Assembly (NCBI GenBank): GCA_963971285.1 | Contig: OZ020260.1 | Location: 8,280,798-8,344,797 of the forward strand | DNA length: 64,000 nucleotides | From: Astropecten irregularis | Lineage: Eukaryota > Echinodermata > Asteroidea > Paxillosida > Astropectinidae | Direction of reading: 5' to 3' | Shown here: in pieces, positions 1 to 11,596 of the stretch | Layout of the letters: every line of letters starts with the position of its first letter | Numbering within the stretch: position 1 is the stretch's first letter | Program-made: the position numbers and the translations under genes | The notes under the pieces: model-generated | What the model saw: only the letters and a program-made list of their open reading frames with translations | Databases searched by the model: none | What the model was told of the DNA's origin: nothing

Positions 1-925
1 GGAACCCCGAAATTTGGAATCAAATGGCTGTGAATGGCGCGAACTGGCACAAACTCACGCAACATTTTGAAGCAAGCCAGATGGCATTTGGCGCACGCCA
101 TATGACACCCAGTTTATTCCACTTGGCGACACACATTCCGAGCGGATATTAATTTGGCCCCACAGTGAGCCACTACGGGCCAATCACATAATCTTTGGCG
201 CGAACTAGAACAAACTGGCGCCAGCGCGGCCCAGTGGAAGGAAAGAATTCCACTGATAACCATTACGGAAAAAGGATTATATCCTCCAAGAGTAAACTCA
301 GGTGTGGAAAACTTGGATAGCATATCTGAAAAGTGAGTTTTACAGGGTTTTTACCTACAAATTGTACACTTCCAATACAGCGACAGCCATTTTGCTCAAA
401 ACGCCCTCTGTTGGTTCCATAGAGTTGTGCACAAATGGTCATCAGTGGAATTCTTTCCCAGTGGACTCCTAGTATTTAGCTGTAAACTGGGGGATTGTGA
501 TAAGACAGGTCCCAAAACTATAAAGGACAGGCAAACTACTTTTTGGAAAGTTGCATAGGCCTACCTAAATATACCTTGGTGATGTCCTCATTATTAGCAA
601 GGTTAATTTTGTGGAAAGTGGGCAGGGCTTTGATTTTTAAGGGAAATTTAAATGATGGGGTAAAAATGGTAACGAAGATGGAACATTTCACGACCGCACG
701 GACGGCTGCAGATGAGAATAGTCTGGTTTCCACCCCCAAGATTGGTCAAGTGACATGGGAAATGGCCTTCTGACATTTTGAAGATCTGTTGAGTCTGGGC
801 AAGGACCCAGGAACATTTGCTGAAAGTCAAAAGTATCATTTGTGAGGAGTAGAACTAGAAGCTATTTAAGGGCTGATGTGTTTGGACTTTGGGGATCCCT
901 TCTTATCACAATCCCCCAAGTAAAC
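1..925. repeat. Repeat-rich intergenic DNA with nested inverted repeats
   Basis: No gene is recognisable. Two inverted pairs can be seen: 226-265 against 439-468 (a GTGGAA...GAATTCCACTGAT block and its complement), and 487-505 against 899-917 (GGGGGATTGTGATAAG and its complement). They look like remnants of foldback or MITE-type elements. The short ORFs here overlap on both strands and show no protein-family features. Confidence 0.5.
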
Positions 926-1092
926 GGCCTATAAGCCTTATCGCAAATACCGCCTGGTTGATTTTGGACAATGGTGGAAAGGCACCATGGGAAGGAAAAA
1001 GGGGCATATTTTGTACCTTTTCCCTTCCCACAGTGCCTTTCAACTATTGTCCAAAATCAACCAGGCGGTATTTGCGATAAGGCTTATAGGCC
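926..1092. repeat. Near-perfect 77-bp-arm hairpin
   Basis: The arms 926-1002 and 1016-1092 are reverse complements with few mismatches around a 13-bp spacer. The outer end is GGCCTATAAGCC. This is the form of a small MITE or foldback element. Apparent ORFs across it are a by-product of the palindrome. Confidence 0.85.
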
Positions 1093-1410
1093 CTACTGCA
1101 TAACGCAATGTGGACACTCGGCAGGGTACAGAGCTTGTTTGACTACCTTGAGAAAACCTCCTTACACTGTATTAGACCCAACATACCTCATTTTTCTTTT
1201 CTGGATAAAACAAATTGAGCGAAAGCCCGGAATCGTCTTCAGCCATGGCGAAAATCCACTCAGATCCTACAAATAAATTGTGCAATTAGCAAGGCGTGTT
1301 TTCTTTCATGGAGGCGGCCATTTCACTGAAGCGCCCTCTATTGACAATAAATTGAACGATTATGATTCCGCGAGCTAGCACTAGCATAGCAACAAGCGTC
1401 AAAATAACCA

Positions 1411-1520
1411 CGAGGGAAACTGACTGAGTAAAGTGAACAAAGCAACATTTACTGGAGCGGGATTCGAACCGGCGACTTCCTGAATACCATACAGTAAATT
1501 TTTCTTTGTTCACTTTTCAA
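1411..1520 (-). repeat. tRNA-derived SINE-like fragment (family A), deleted
   Basis: On the minus strand, 1459-1470 reads GGTTCGAATCCC, a pol III B box. The A-box half found in the copies at 34262, 44020 and 21110 is missing. Inverted GTGAACAAAG / CTTTGTTCAC words flank the fragment, as in the 44020 copy. Confidence 0.6.
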
Positions 1521-1939
1521 AGAAACATTTAACTTAGGCCTAATATGGCCCGAGTTCCAAACCTCGGCTCCGCCGCTGTCATCCTATGCTGAAAAAAATA
1601 GGTTGTGGCTTTTCCGTCATTGAAACAGAAATTCTGTTTTCCTGTTCAAAATTGAGTATCTACTTCCAAACCGTAGCCAAAAGCCTCTATTTTGATACCC
1701 GTTAATTAATGTCATTTAAAAAAAAAAAGTACCCCTTCACTATGCCAAAGTAGACCGACTTGAGGACCTGATTTCATCCAAACCGCTCAAAGTGGAAAGT
1801 ACAAACTCTGGTGACCGAGTTCCATCCACATTCTCTACAAGACTTCTTATGTAGGCCCAGCAAATTATTTTATAAAAAAGACTTGATTTGATTCATGTAA
1901 TACACCCCATCTCGACAGTTACTGTTTGATTAATTAAAT

Positions 1940-2250
1940 CACCGCAATAGGAGGACACTTACTTTTGGATTCTTATAAATCACCGCAATACGAGGAAACT
2001 TACTTTTGGATTCTTATAAATCACCGCAATACGAGGACACTTACTTTTGGATTCTTATAAATCACCGCAATACGAGGACACTTACTTTTGGATTCTTATA
2101 AATCACCGCAATACGAGGACACTTACTTTTGGATTCTTATAAATCACCGCAATACGAGGACACTTACTTTTGGATTCTTATAAAACACCGCAATATGAGG
2201 ACACTTACTTTTGGATTCTTATAAAACACCGCAATATGAGGACTTTACTA
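1940..2250 (+). repeat. 41-bp tandem array in the left foldback arm
   Basis: About seven and a half copies of a 41-bp unit beginning CACCGCAATACGAGGACACT. The word ACCGC recurs at 1941, 1982 and 2023, fixing the period at 41. The reverse complement forms a longer array at 7975-8785. Confidence 0.93.
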
Positions 2251-2455
2251 AAAAAATTTAAAAAAAGCCAACCATTCAAAAGCTCCAAAGAAAAAAATTA
2301 ATAAGCAAAAGTTAAGCAGACCGTCAGGCGTTCAGTCTGAGCGGTGGTCCCAGTACCACGAAGTGTTGGTAAAATTGCGGCCGTTCATAAAATTACTTAT
2401 ACCTGACGAGTGGCACAACAACAAAAATAAGGATGTCTTAAAAAAGTATGTCGAC

Positions 2456-2545
2456 GTTAGGGCGTGGGATTCTGAGTCGCGTGTACCGGGTTCGAGCCAT
2501 GAGGCTCGAACCCGGTGCACGCGACTCAGAATCCCACGCTCTAAC
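2456..2545. repeat. 43-bp-arm palindrome containing tRNA-like A and B boxes
   Basis: Arms 2456-2498 and 2503-2545 pair with two mismatches around the loop ATGA. On the minus strand, TGGCCAAGTGG at 2545-2555 fits a tRNA A box and GGTTCGAGCC fits a B box. The same palindrome occurs at 7667-7756. It looks like most of a tRNA-like sequence joined to its own reverse complement. Confidence 0.85.
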
Positions 2546-3016
2546 CACTTGGCCAGAACGAACATCTCGAAGAAAACAGTCAAATTGGAGTGAAGTGATT
2601 GTCAATGCCCTGCTCACCGAAAATCAATCGAGCATGTCCAGTACACTCTCAATGACAAAGTCTTTTGGGGTGCACCCCAGTTATAGAATAATTTCCCATA
2701 GGCTCCCATGCTAAAGGGCCATTTTCAAAAAAAATATTAAAAATACTCGGAAGTTTCTCATACAATCAAGCTATACACCAAAAAGACCCAAAAAAAAAAA
2801 AAAAAAAAAACAGATGAACGCGAGTGCAAACGCAAATACCATAACGATTAACGAGGGACTAAAAAGGGGGAAAGCAGAACACTGATAACATAGGCCTAAC
2901 GATGAATGTTGAGCAAGGAGGAGGGAAAAAGACCAGGGGCCGATATTGCTGGCGCTTTGCGGTCGTCGCTGGGGATCGGGTCCGCCGCTGGGCGGGGACC
3001 GGTCGCTGCCTCATGC

Positions 3017-3317
3017 ATCGATTTTACCCGTTTGGAGGTGGGTTTTGGCTTCGGTGGTGGTCGCGGGGCGTTGGTGAGGTTGGCCCCAGGTATAATGAGA
3101 GACTATTATGCAAAAGAGAGGGCAGCCAAATTAACCAGGGACTGTAGCATAGTATAAAGGAGGAATACTAGCAACTACCACAACGATTACCTGGGGGCAT
3201 GGGTGTGGATATCGGGGTGGTGGTGGGGGGGGGGGTATATCCCCCAATATTTGAGGTGGGAGATGGCGTGTATTATCACCCCCCCCCCCCCCCCCCTGAA
3301 TATTTCGAGGTTTAATG
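3017..3317. repeat. Spacer with long G and C homopolymer runs
   Basis: No gene seen. G runs near 3222-3236 and C runs near 3279-3296 could pair with each other. Reading frames through this segment are low-complexity and not credible proteins. Confidence 0.6.
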
Positions 3318-3643
3318 TCATAAAAAAAGTACCCCTCCACTACATGTGCATGCCAAAGTAGACCGACTTGAGGGCCTGATTTCATCCAAACAGCTCAAAG
3401 TGGAAAGTACAAACTCTGGTGACCGAGTTCCATCCATATTCTCTACAAGACTTCCTATGTAAGGCCCAGCAAATTTTATAAAAAAGATTTTGATGGTATA
3501 CAAAGTATTAATGAGCTCCGCGGACTGATTTGGACCTTTTTTTCTGGGGTCCACACCTTGGCCGTGTCCGAAATCTCTGGCTGCGGCTGCAAATTACGCA
3601 CAAGTCTATGGAAACACCGCAATATGCATATGGTTACTATTGA
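3318..3643 (+). mobile_element. Partial second copy of the foldback outer arm
   Basis: This repeats the outer part of the foldback arm (compare 8775-9100 on the minus strand), including the block with GTGACCGAGTTCCATCC and the block ending GCATATGGTTACTA. It stops at about 3643, exactly where the LINE 3' sequence begins, so one has been truncated against the other. Confidence 0.75.
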
Positions 3644-6600
3644 TGTTGCACTTAATTATAAATTGGGACAAATTGTAAGTGGAAGGGAAGCAGGATGCAG
3701 GGAGTGAATTCCACAGCAAAGCGGTACGCGGGAAGAAACTGGATGAGTATCCCCGAGTATTTGACTTGGGGACCACCACAGTGTAAGAATGTGACTGGGC
3801 AGAGAAACGTGTGGTGCGACCAAAGGTACGGTTGGGTGGAACAACCAGTGAGAGTCCATTGGAGCACCTACCAAAAAAGTATCTGTAAAAGAGGCTCAAA
3901 GAGGCTACAGAGCGACGGAGAGATAGGGGTTCCAGAGTTGAAGCCAAGTCATCTCCAACTAGATTTGAAATACGTCGTTGAATTTTATCAAGCAGGGACA
4001 GACTGCAAGCTGGAGCACCAGCCCAAATATGACAGCAGTACTCCATGACAGGACGTATTGTGGATTTGTACAAATAGAGCAAAGCAGCTGGGGGAAGATA
4101 TTGCCTGGCACGATACAAGCAGCCTACACGCTGCGAAGCCCTTTTGGCAATGCTACGAATGTACTTATCCCAGGATAAGTTAGAGGTGAAATCAAGACCT
4201 AGCAGCCGGATGTCAGCAAGCTCCTGAAGTGGTATTGAATTCATCTCCAAGGTAGAAAAGTGAGGAGATCTGGATCTGGACAAAGACAACAAATGAGTCT
4301 TCTTTTGATTGAATGTAACAAGCCAATCGTTACCCCAGTTAATGACATTCTCAAGGTCCTGGTTGAGAACAATACTGGCCTGTGTACACGATGGAGCAGA
4401 CAGGGGACCAGGGTAAGTAGTATACAATGTTGAGTCATCAGCAAACTGTGATGAGACAGAGAGTTGGGAAATAATGATGGGCCCAGAACAGAGCCCTGAG
4501 GAACACCTGCATTAATACGATGAATGGAGGAGGAATAGCCCTCGAGCACCACAGAGAACTGACGTTCAATGAGAAAGCTAGAAATTAGATTTAACTGTTT
4601 GCCAGAGATGCCATAAGACTTCAATTTATGGATGAGCCCTCTGTGCCAAACATTGTCAAAGGCCTTTGATATGTCAAGGGAAACAAGCCAAGCTTCACCA
4701 CGTCGATCTAAAGCTCTATTGATGTGTTCTGTTATCAGGGATATGATGTCTGCTGTTGACCGTGAATGACGGAAGTCATACTGAACATCTGTCAGGAGCT
4801 CGTGTTTTTTAGTTCAAGATAATCGATGAGTTGCTGGCTTTCAAAAACCTTACTCATAATGGGAAGGAGGCTTATGGGCCAATAGTCGGAGGGTTCAGAC
4901 TTCTCACCCGAGCCTTTGAAAACAGGAGCAACAGAGGCCAGCTTCCAATTAGATGGAAACACTGAATGTGTTAGGCAAATATTGTACAGTTTGGACAGGA
5001 TAGAGGAAAGTTCTGGTGAACACATCTTCAGTACAATTGCAGGGATTCGGTTAGGTCCTGAGGCTTTTGAGGTGTCAAGATGATTGATGACTTTAGCTAC
5101 CACCTTAGGTGTGATGTTACTCCTGGATAAACTGCTGTCAACACGAGGACAGTCGGGCAGGTTTCGGCCTAGGTCATGTGGAGTTTGCTGCAAAAACGAT
5201 CAGCAAAAAAGGTTGATTTTATCAGAAGGAGAGGTGAGGACTTCAGGCCCATTAAAGAGAACAGGAATAGTAGACTTGCTTCTATTAAGGACGCTGTTTC
5301 CAATTCTCCAAAAATCTCTGGAGCCAAGACGTTGAGTTGAGATGGACTCCTGAACAGAGTCTGCATGATGACGCTTGGCGTTTTCCAATACCTTCTTGCA
5401 GTTGTTTCTAGCAAGGCGAAATTGATGGAGGGTCTCCCTTGATCCATCTCTATGAAATTGATGGAAATAATGGTTTCGATGGCAGATAGCAGCAGCACAT
5501 GCAGGAGTGAACCATGGCTGGGAGTGTGGTTGCACTTGGAAGGTACGGGAAGGTATAAAGAGATCCATTCCAACCTGGATCTAATCGGTCACTTCATCAG
5601 CTGCCTCAGATGGACTTAGGCAAAATACTGAGTTCCAAGGGACATCACCAAGGAAAGAACGAAATCCATCCCAATCAGCACTGTCGTACTGGAAAACAGT
5701 CCGATGATATGGATGTGAAGAAGTCGTTGGTTGGGCACAACTAATCTGGACCTCAATGTTGGCATGATCAGAATTTCCTATTGGGGCTAAGATTGAGGAC
5801 GTACAAGCGTTGGGATTTGAGAACAGAAACAGATCAAGAAGATACCTGTTATCAGTCACACGATCAGGGATACGCGTCGGAGCTGAGATGATCTAAGTAA
5901 GGTCCTGAGACAAAGCACTAACCCCGGAAGCATCTGTGCTGTGAGAGTGGACAAGCCATTCCTTGTGGTGAACATTGAAATCACCAAAAACCATAATCTC
6001 TGCAGTAGGATGACGAGAAAGCGCCAAGTCAATGCTGTTGGATATCGCACCAAAGATAGCACTATTTTGTGATGATGGAGAGCGGTAGAGAAGGTAAAGA
6101 TATAAGGTGGAATGTAGAAGTGCAAGGCGAAAACACATGTATTCTTGTGTCACATCCTCAATCGTGATCTCACGGCCAAGAGGGAGGGTGTCCTTTGCAA
6201 AAACACAAAGACCATGACAAGGAGGAGCGTCAAGTCTATGAATGACATAACCAGGTACAGTCAATGAAGTAGACATAATACTGCTGTCTAGGCGAGACTC
6301 ACATAAAGCAAGAAGGTCTGGGGAATTTAGCTGAAGGAAAGACTGAATCGCAGTGAAATTTCCCCTTGCCCCTCTTACATTGGCAAAACAAAAATGTAGG
6401 GCTTTTGACTTTTTAGCCCTAGAAAGCGGGGTTTTATATGCAGGTTGATCTCGTGTTGCATTATATTGTACTGACATAATTGATTGGGTAAGAGAAAGGG
6501 AAAAGGGCCAAGTTTGCTGAGCTTCAAAGCTTGTTCGATACCCAAGGAGGACATCAAGAGACACAACGAACCCAACTGCCAAAACAGCAGTTTCACTCTG

Positions 6601-6650
6601 ATGGCCTCGGAAAAAGCAACTGGAAATAGATGCACGGACCGCCATCCATG
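3643..6650 (-). pseudogene. Decayed non-LTR retrotransposon (LINE), copy 1
   Basis: Broken frames on the minus strand encode, in order, an APE-type endonuclease (about 6450-5600, with GDFNVHHKEW and later GNSDHANIE) and a reverse transcriptase (5200-4240, with GVPQGSVLGP). A C-terminal region follows (4427-3650, with the common LINE LWNSLP motif). Frames shift several times. A deletion near 4470 removes the segment before the catalytic Asp pair, so the enzyme cannot be active. The 3' tail is missing: it diverges from copy 2 at about 3643. Domain order and motifs suggest the CR1/Jockey group, but I cannot fix the clade. The element is about 3 kb and lies between the foldback arms. Confidence 0.88.
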
Positions 6651-7206
6651 TATGTCCATGGCAGTACAGCTACCCCAGCATTTTACACCCGCTGATAGAT
6701 CAGCCTCTTGATGCATTACCACCAAGTTCGGGATCCTATCGGGCGGCCACGACCGGCAGCGTGTTTTTGACCTGTACCCTTTAGAGTGGTAAGGTCAAAT
6801 GTTGTCGATACAAGAGGCTTAGGGAACAGGAAGTGAAGGAGCAAGCCAAGGCACCTTTAAACGGAAGAACCAGCCCCTTATACTGAAACAAGACAGGTTA
6901 AAAAGAAAATACGCTGGTCTCTTTATAGTACAAAAAGGACTGCGAGGATTAAACAAGCCGTATTAAGACAGTTAAAAACTGTCTCCACCCCTATTGGAGG
7001 CAGACAGTCGACCAAGACGATCTTTCCAGGAGTCAGGCGCCTCTAACCCTACCTAAACTAACGGGAAACGAAAAAACATTTCCGAAAAGGTGTCCCTAGA
7101 AAACGGGGTGGGGAAGAAGGGGAAAAGGTAAATATAAAGAAACATGAAAAAAAAGGAAAGACAGCTGAGAAGGTAGAGGATGCTTATACCTTCACTCTGG
7201 TGTAGA
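6651..7206. other. Probable LINE 5' flank and unassigned spacer
   Basis: No gene seen. The minus-strand sequence just upstream of the endonuclease domain may be LINE 5' UTR. A short inverted pair, AGACAGTTAAAAACTGTCT, lies at about 6965-6983. The right foldback arm begins at about 7207. Confidence 0.4.
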
Positions 7207-7656
7207 CCAGTCTCTCACCCAAAAGCATAAAGCAGCGAACGGTCCCCGCCCAGCGGCGGACCCGAGCCCCAGCGACGACCGCAAAGCGCCAGCAATATCG
7301 GCCCCTGGTCCTTTTCCCTTCTCCTTGCATAACATTCATCCTTGTTAGGCCTATGTTATCAGTGTTCTGCTTTCCCCCTTTTTAGTCCCTCGTTATGGTG
7401 TTTGCACTCGCGTTCATCTGTTTTTTTCTTTTTGGTGTATAGCTTGATTGTATGAGAAACTTCCGAGTATTTTTAATATTTTTTTGAAAATGGCCCTTTA
7501 GCATGGGAGCCTATGGGAAATTATTCTATAACTGGGGTGCACCCCAAAAGACTTTGTCATTGAGAGTGTACTGGACATGCTCGATTGATTTTCGGTGAGC
7601 AGGGCATTGACAATCACTTCACTCCAATTTGACTGTTTTCTTCGAGATGTTCGTTC

Positions 7657-7756
7657 TGGCCAAGTGGTTAGAGCGTGGGATTCTGAGTCGCGTGCACCGG
7701 GTTCGAGCCTCATGGCTCGAACCCGGTACACGCGACTCAGAATCCCACGCCCTAAC
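7657..7756 (+). repeat. tRNA-like palindrome, right-arm copy
   Basis: The A box TGGCCAAGTGG is at 7657-7667 and the B box GGTTCGAGCC at 7700-7709, 33 bp apart, a normal tRNA spacing. A seven-base loop TTCTGAG would give anticodon CTG with U33 and a purine at 37. The D-stem and anticodon stem pair poorly, and the sequence turns into its own reverse complement after the T loop (arms 7667-7709 and 7714-7756). It is not a functional tRNA gene. Confidence 0.75.
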
Positions 7757-7974
7757 GTCGACATACTTTTTTAAGACATACTTATTTTTGTTGTTGTGCC
7801 ACTCGTCAGGTATAAGTAATTTTATGAACGGCTGCAATTTTACCAACACTTCGTGGTACTGGGACCACCGCTCAGACTGAACGCCTGACGGTCTGCTTAA
7901 CTTTTGCTTATTATTTGTTTTCTTTGGAGCTTTTGATGGTTGGCTTTTTTTAAAGCATTATTTAGCATTGTTAT

Positions 7975-8785
7975 TACGGTGTTTTACATGAATCAAATAG
8001 TAACTCTTCGCATACTGCGGTGTTTTACAAGAATAGTAAGTGTCCTCATATTGCGGTGTTTTATAAGAATCCAAAAGTAAGTGTCCTCGTATTGCGGTGA
8101 TTTATAAGAATCCAAAAGTAAGTGTCCTCGTATTGCGGTGATTTATAAGAATCCAAAAGTAAGTGTCCTCGTATTGCGGTGTTTTATAAGAATCCAAAAG
8201 TAAGTGTCCTCGTATTGCGGTGTTTTATAGGAATCAAAAAGTAAGTGTCCTCATATTGCGGTGTTTTATAAGAATCCAAAAGTAAGTGTCCTCATATTGC
8301 GGTGTTTTATAAGAATCCAAAAGTAAGTGTCCTCATATTGCGGTGTTTTACAAGAATCCAATAGTAAGTGGCCTCGTATTGCGGTGTTTTATAAGAATCA
8401 AAAAGTAAGTGTCCTCATATTGCGGTGTTTTATAAGAATCCAAAAGTAACTTTCCTCGTATTGCGGTGATTTATAAGAATCCAAAAGTAAGTGTCCTCGA
8501 ATTGCGGTGATTTATAAGAATCCAAAAGTAAGTGTCCTCGTATTGCGGTGTTTTGTAAGAATCCAAAAGTAAGTGTCCTCGTATTGCGGTGTTTTATAGG
8601 AATCCAAAAGTAAGTGTCCTCGTATTGCGGTGTTTTATAGGAATCCAAAAGTAAGTTCCCTCGTATTGCGGTGATTTAATCAATCGAACAGTAACTGTCG
8701 AGATATGTGATGTTTTACTCGAATCAAAAAATGAATGTCGTCATTTTGTGCGGTGTTTTACATGAATGAAGTAGTAACCATATGC
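7975..8785 (-). repeat. 41-bp tandem array in the right foldback arm
   Basis: About 18 to 20 diverged copies of the same 41-bp unit, in reverse orientation to 1940-2250. The repeated core on the plus strand is GTAAGTGTCCTCGTATTGCG. Divergence rises toward both edges, as in an array maintained by unequal exchange. Confidence 0.92.
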
Positions 8786-9287
8786 ATATTGCGGTGCTTC
8801 CATAGACTTGTGCGTTATTTGCAGCCGCAGCCAGAGATTTCGGACACGGCCAAGGTGTGCACCCCAGAAAAATAGGTCCAAATCAGTCCGCGGAGCTAAT
8901 ACTTTGTATACCATCAAAATCTTTTTTTAATAAAATCATTTGCTGGGCCTTACATAGGAAGTCTTCTAGAGAATATGGATGGAACTCGGTCACCAGAGTT
9001 TGTACTTTCCACTTTGAGCTGTTTGGATGAAATCAGGCCCTCAAGTCGGTCTACATTGACATGAAGTGGATGGGTACTTTTTGTTTAATGACATTAATTA
9101 ACGGGTATCAAAATAGAGGCTTTTGGCTACGGTTTGGAAGTAGATACTTAATTTTGAACAGGAAAACAGAGTTTCTGTTTCAATGAAAAGCCACATCCTA
9201 TTTTTCAGCATACGGATGACAGCGCGCGGCGGAGCTGAGGTTTGGAACTATAACTTTTAAGGCCATATAATTTACACAATGTATTAA

Positions 9288-9715
9288 AGTTAAGCAGACC
9301 ATCAGGGGCACGCGATTCACCGGGATTCTTTCACCCGGCTTAATTAACCGGCTCCCATATAGTACCCATGTGGCTTACTGGCAAGCCGACTACTCCTTAT
9401 CCTCCCCACTGAACGACACCCTAGCCTGACCGCTACAAAGCTATGAGAAAGAAACAAGGCGGCCCCTGGACCATCGCAGTGCCAGGGTTAGTCTTGGTCC
9501 ACGACTATGTTATGGTCCGCACATGCCATGTTCCATTCGATCAGAGAGTCAGGATCGGGGATCGAACCCAGACTGCCGGAAGTCTGAGCGGTGGTCCCAA
9601 CGCTTATCCCACCGAGCCACGAAGTGTTGGTAAAATTGCGGCCGTTCATCATTAAAATTACTTATATTATACCTGACGAGTGGCACAACAACAAAAATAA
9701 GAATGTCTTAAAGAA
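9288..9715 (+). repeat. Direct partial copy of the foldback interior with a tRNA-like insert
   Basis: 9288-9309 and about 9575-9715 match 2308-2440 in the same orientation, separated by about 260 bp absent from the left arm. On the minus strand the insert includes TGGCTCGGTGG (A-box-like) and GGTTCGATCCC (B box) at about 9549-9621, so it appears to be a tRNA-derived SINE. Confidence 0.6.
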
Positions 9716-9722
9716 GTAGGCC

Positions 9723-10488
9723 TAATAAGCCATTTGCGAGTTGAATCTGAATAGTATCTGGTACGCAGGCTTCTTTCATTGCATAGAAACACCCCAGTTT
9801 GAATTTCCCAGACTAAAGACTATGTTGCTATATCACGTGATTCGCAGAGCTACCAAGTCTCACGCATTGTGCGTGAGACTCACGCATTTAGGGTCCGTCT
9901 CACGGTCTCACGCATGACACCCATATTTCTCACGCATCGGGACCCGACAAGGAAAAAAAATAAAAAGTAGCATTATTTGCATTGTTTCCCTTTTGTTTTT
10001 CAAAAAAAATAAAAAAAGAGAGAAAAAGGTCACTTAAGTATGCACCAGATCGCACCATTAAGAGCTAAAAATTGAAAAAGCTCCCTACCATGGTAGGGGG
10101 GGATCTCTCCGGGACACCCCCTCCCCCCACTTGGTTGCTCTGCTCCCTCACTTTCGCGCATGTGCGCGCGCTGAGACGCCGCGTCATGAAAATCTCACTC
10201 ATGAAAGATTTTTGAACTTGGCATCTCTGGATTCGGGGTAAGCTTTTGCATAGCGATACCCATCTCTGGATCGGAGTGGACTGGTTCCTTTGTGCCATTC
10301 TTATCCATTATGAACAGCGCATTGGTGCAAGACGTCTGTTATGTAACTGTATAAAGGCTTGCCCCGAATCATGTGATATAGCAACAGAGTCTTTAGTCTG
10401 GGAAATTCAAACTGGGGTGTTTCTATATGCAATGAAAGAAGCCTGTGTACCATATACTATTCAGATTTATCTTGCAAATGGCTTATTA
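9723..10488. mobile_element. Foldback element with 120-bp arms
   Basis: Arms 9723-9844 and 10365-10488 are inverted copies, with AATAAGCCATTTGC at the outer end. The 520-bp spacer contains clustered TCACGCAT words (about 9855-9945), an A-rich stretch and a G/C-rich stretch at 10090-10150. No coding region seen. Confidence 0.75.
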
Positions 10489-11277
10489 CACCACATCCGA
10501 ACATCAGAAAATGAAATCTTCGTTAGGTATAAGGCAAATTGCTGCAAATGGAAACCGGGCCAGAGGGCCATACAACATAATGACAAACAAGGACAAACAT
10601 AGCTATGATTATTGATGCTTTTGAGAATGATGGTGTTCCGAAAAAGATGTGCCAAAATATGAATACATTTCTTTATTTCAAGTATGTCTACTTATATCTG
10701 CTAAGCAAATTCTAGTTCTTTTCGGCAAAAAGAATTGCCGCAATGAATGTATACACATTCAAATAGGCTAACATTATTTTCGAAATATAATAAAGCACAT
10801 CATACTTGGTAAATTCTCATTTCCAAACGTAAAAAATCAAGGTTGGCATACAATATCATGTGACAAATTTAAATGACATTTATACGAACTTGATTGCAAA
10901 GTGACGAAATCTCTTCGTCTATTGTTTGATCGGCAACAGCGGTCGACGAAATAATTAAATTAGTTGGTCAAAATGGGCGAAAAAGACGAAATTAAACATG
11001 GGATATGCAAGGTTATGAATCTCCGGGAGGAAATTGAAGTTAACCGCTGTGGAAATTGAATGAAAACAAGTTTTAAAATGTACGGGGAAACCTATACATG
11101 TACATGTATTAAAGAAGGATAACAATCCTAAGGATAATAATTAACACACAGTGTCAGAAAGAACTGTCATAACTCTTCATGAATTAATATTCAATGATAT
11201 TGTTTATTGAATACAGTTTAAAGCTGGTAATATTTCAATTTGAGCACAATGGGAAATTTTACACATTCAATTTACAT
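10489..11277. other. AT-rich DNA, nothing recognised
   Basis: No gene, repeat unit or inverted structure stands out, apart from one TACATGTACATGTA word near 11095. Confidence 0.5.
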
Positions 11278-11430
11278 CAGGGGCCGATTTCACTAACACT
11301 TTGCGATCATCGCTAAGCCCAAATCCATCGCTAAACGGAAAATTGATCGCTACTTTGTGTAGGAATTTTCCGTTTAGCAATGGATTTGGGCCTAGCAATG
11401 ATCGCAAAACGTTAGTGAAATCGGCCCCTG
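11278..11430. mobile_element. 153-bp MITE with perfect 20-bp terminal inverted repeats
   Basis: The ends are CAGGGGCCGATTTCACTAAC and its exact reverse complement, and the homology continues inward almost to the centre. A diverged relative of this end sits inside the foldback arm near 2934. No clear target-site duplication was found. Confidence 0.88.
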
Positions 11431-11596
11431 CTTGTTGTTATGAATGAACAGACTTTTCCATTAATATGCTACATGACATGATCAAGTCAAACTAAAATGA
11501 GTTGCATTCAACATTAATTTCTAGGATGCAATGTGTTTTATTTTTGTATTCAGGTTTTTATACATTTAAAAATAACAATTAAAAGCATGAATTTAA

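Larger units (their letters stand above)
1556..3016 (+). mobile_element. Left arm of a large foldback-type inverted repeat
   Basis: This segment is repeated in inverse orientation at 7207-9260. From outside in, both arms share an outer single-copy block, a 41-bp tandem array, a tRNA-like palindrome and an inner GC-rich block. The left arm is shorter: it has fewer tandem copies, and an outer block found on the right (about 8720-8940) is missing. Long inverted repeats built partly of tandem units are typical of foldback elements, and sea urchin TU elements are described that way. No transposase frame is visible, so it is probably non-autonomous. Confidence 0.8.
7207..9260 (-). mobile_element. 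Right arm of the large foldback-type inverted repeat
   Basis: Reverse complement of 1556-3016 with a much longer 41-bp array and an extra outer block (about 8720-8940) that the left arm lacks. The inner end matches the left arm up to the CGCTGC..ATGC boundary near 7207 and 3016. The outer end fades near 9250-9260. No target-site duplication could be recognised. Confidence 0.8.

Noticed and set aside
1940..2250. CRISPR array
   Set aside because: The 41-bp units are contiguous with no unique spacers, lie in an inverted-repeat element, and the genome is eukaryotic.
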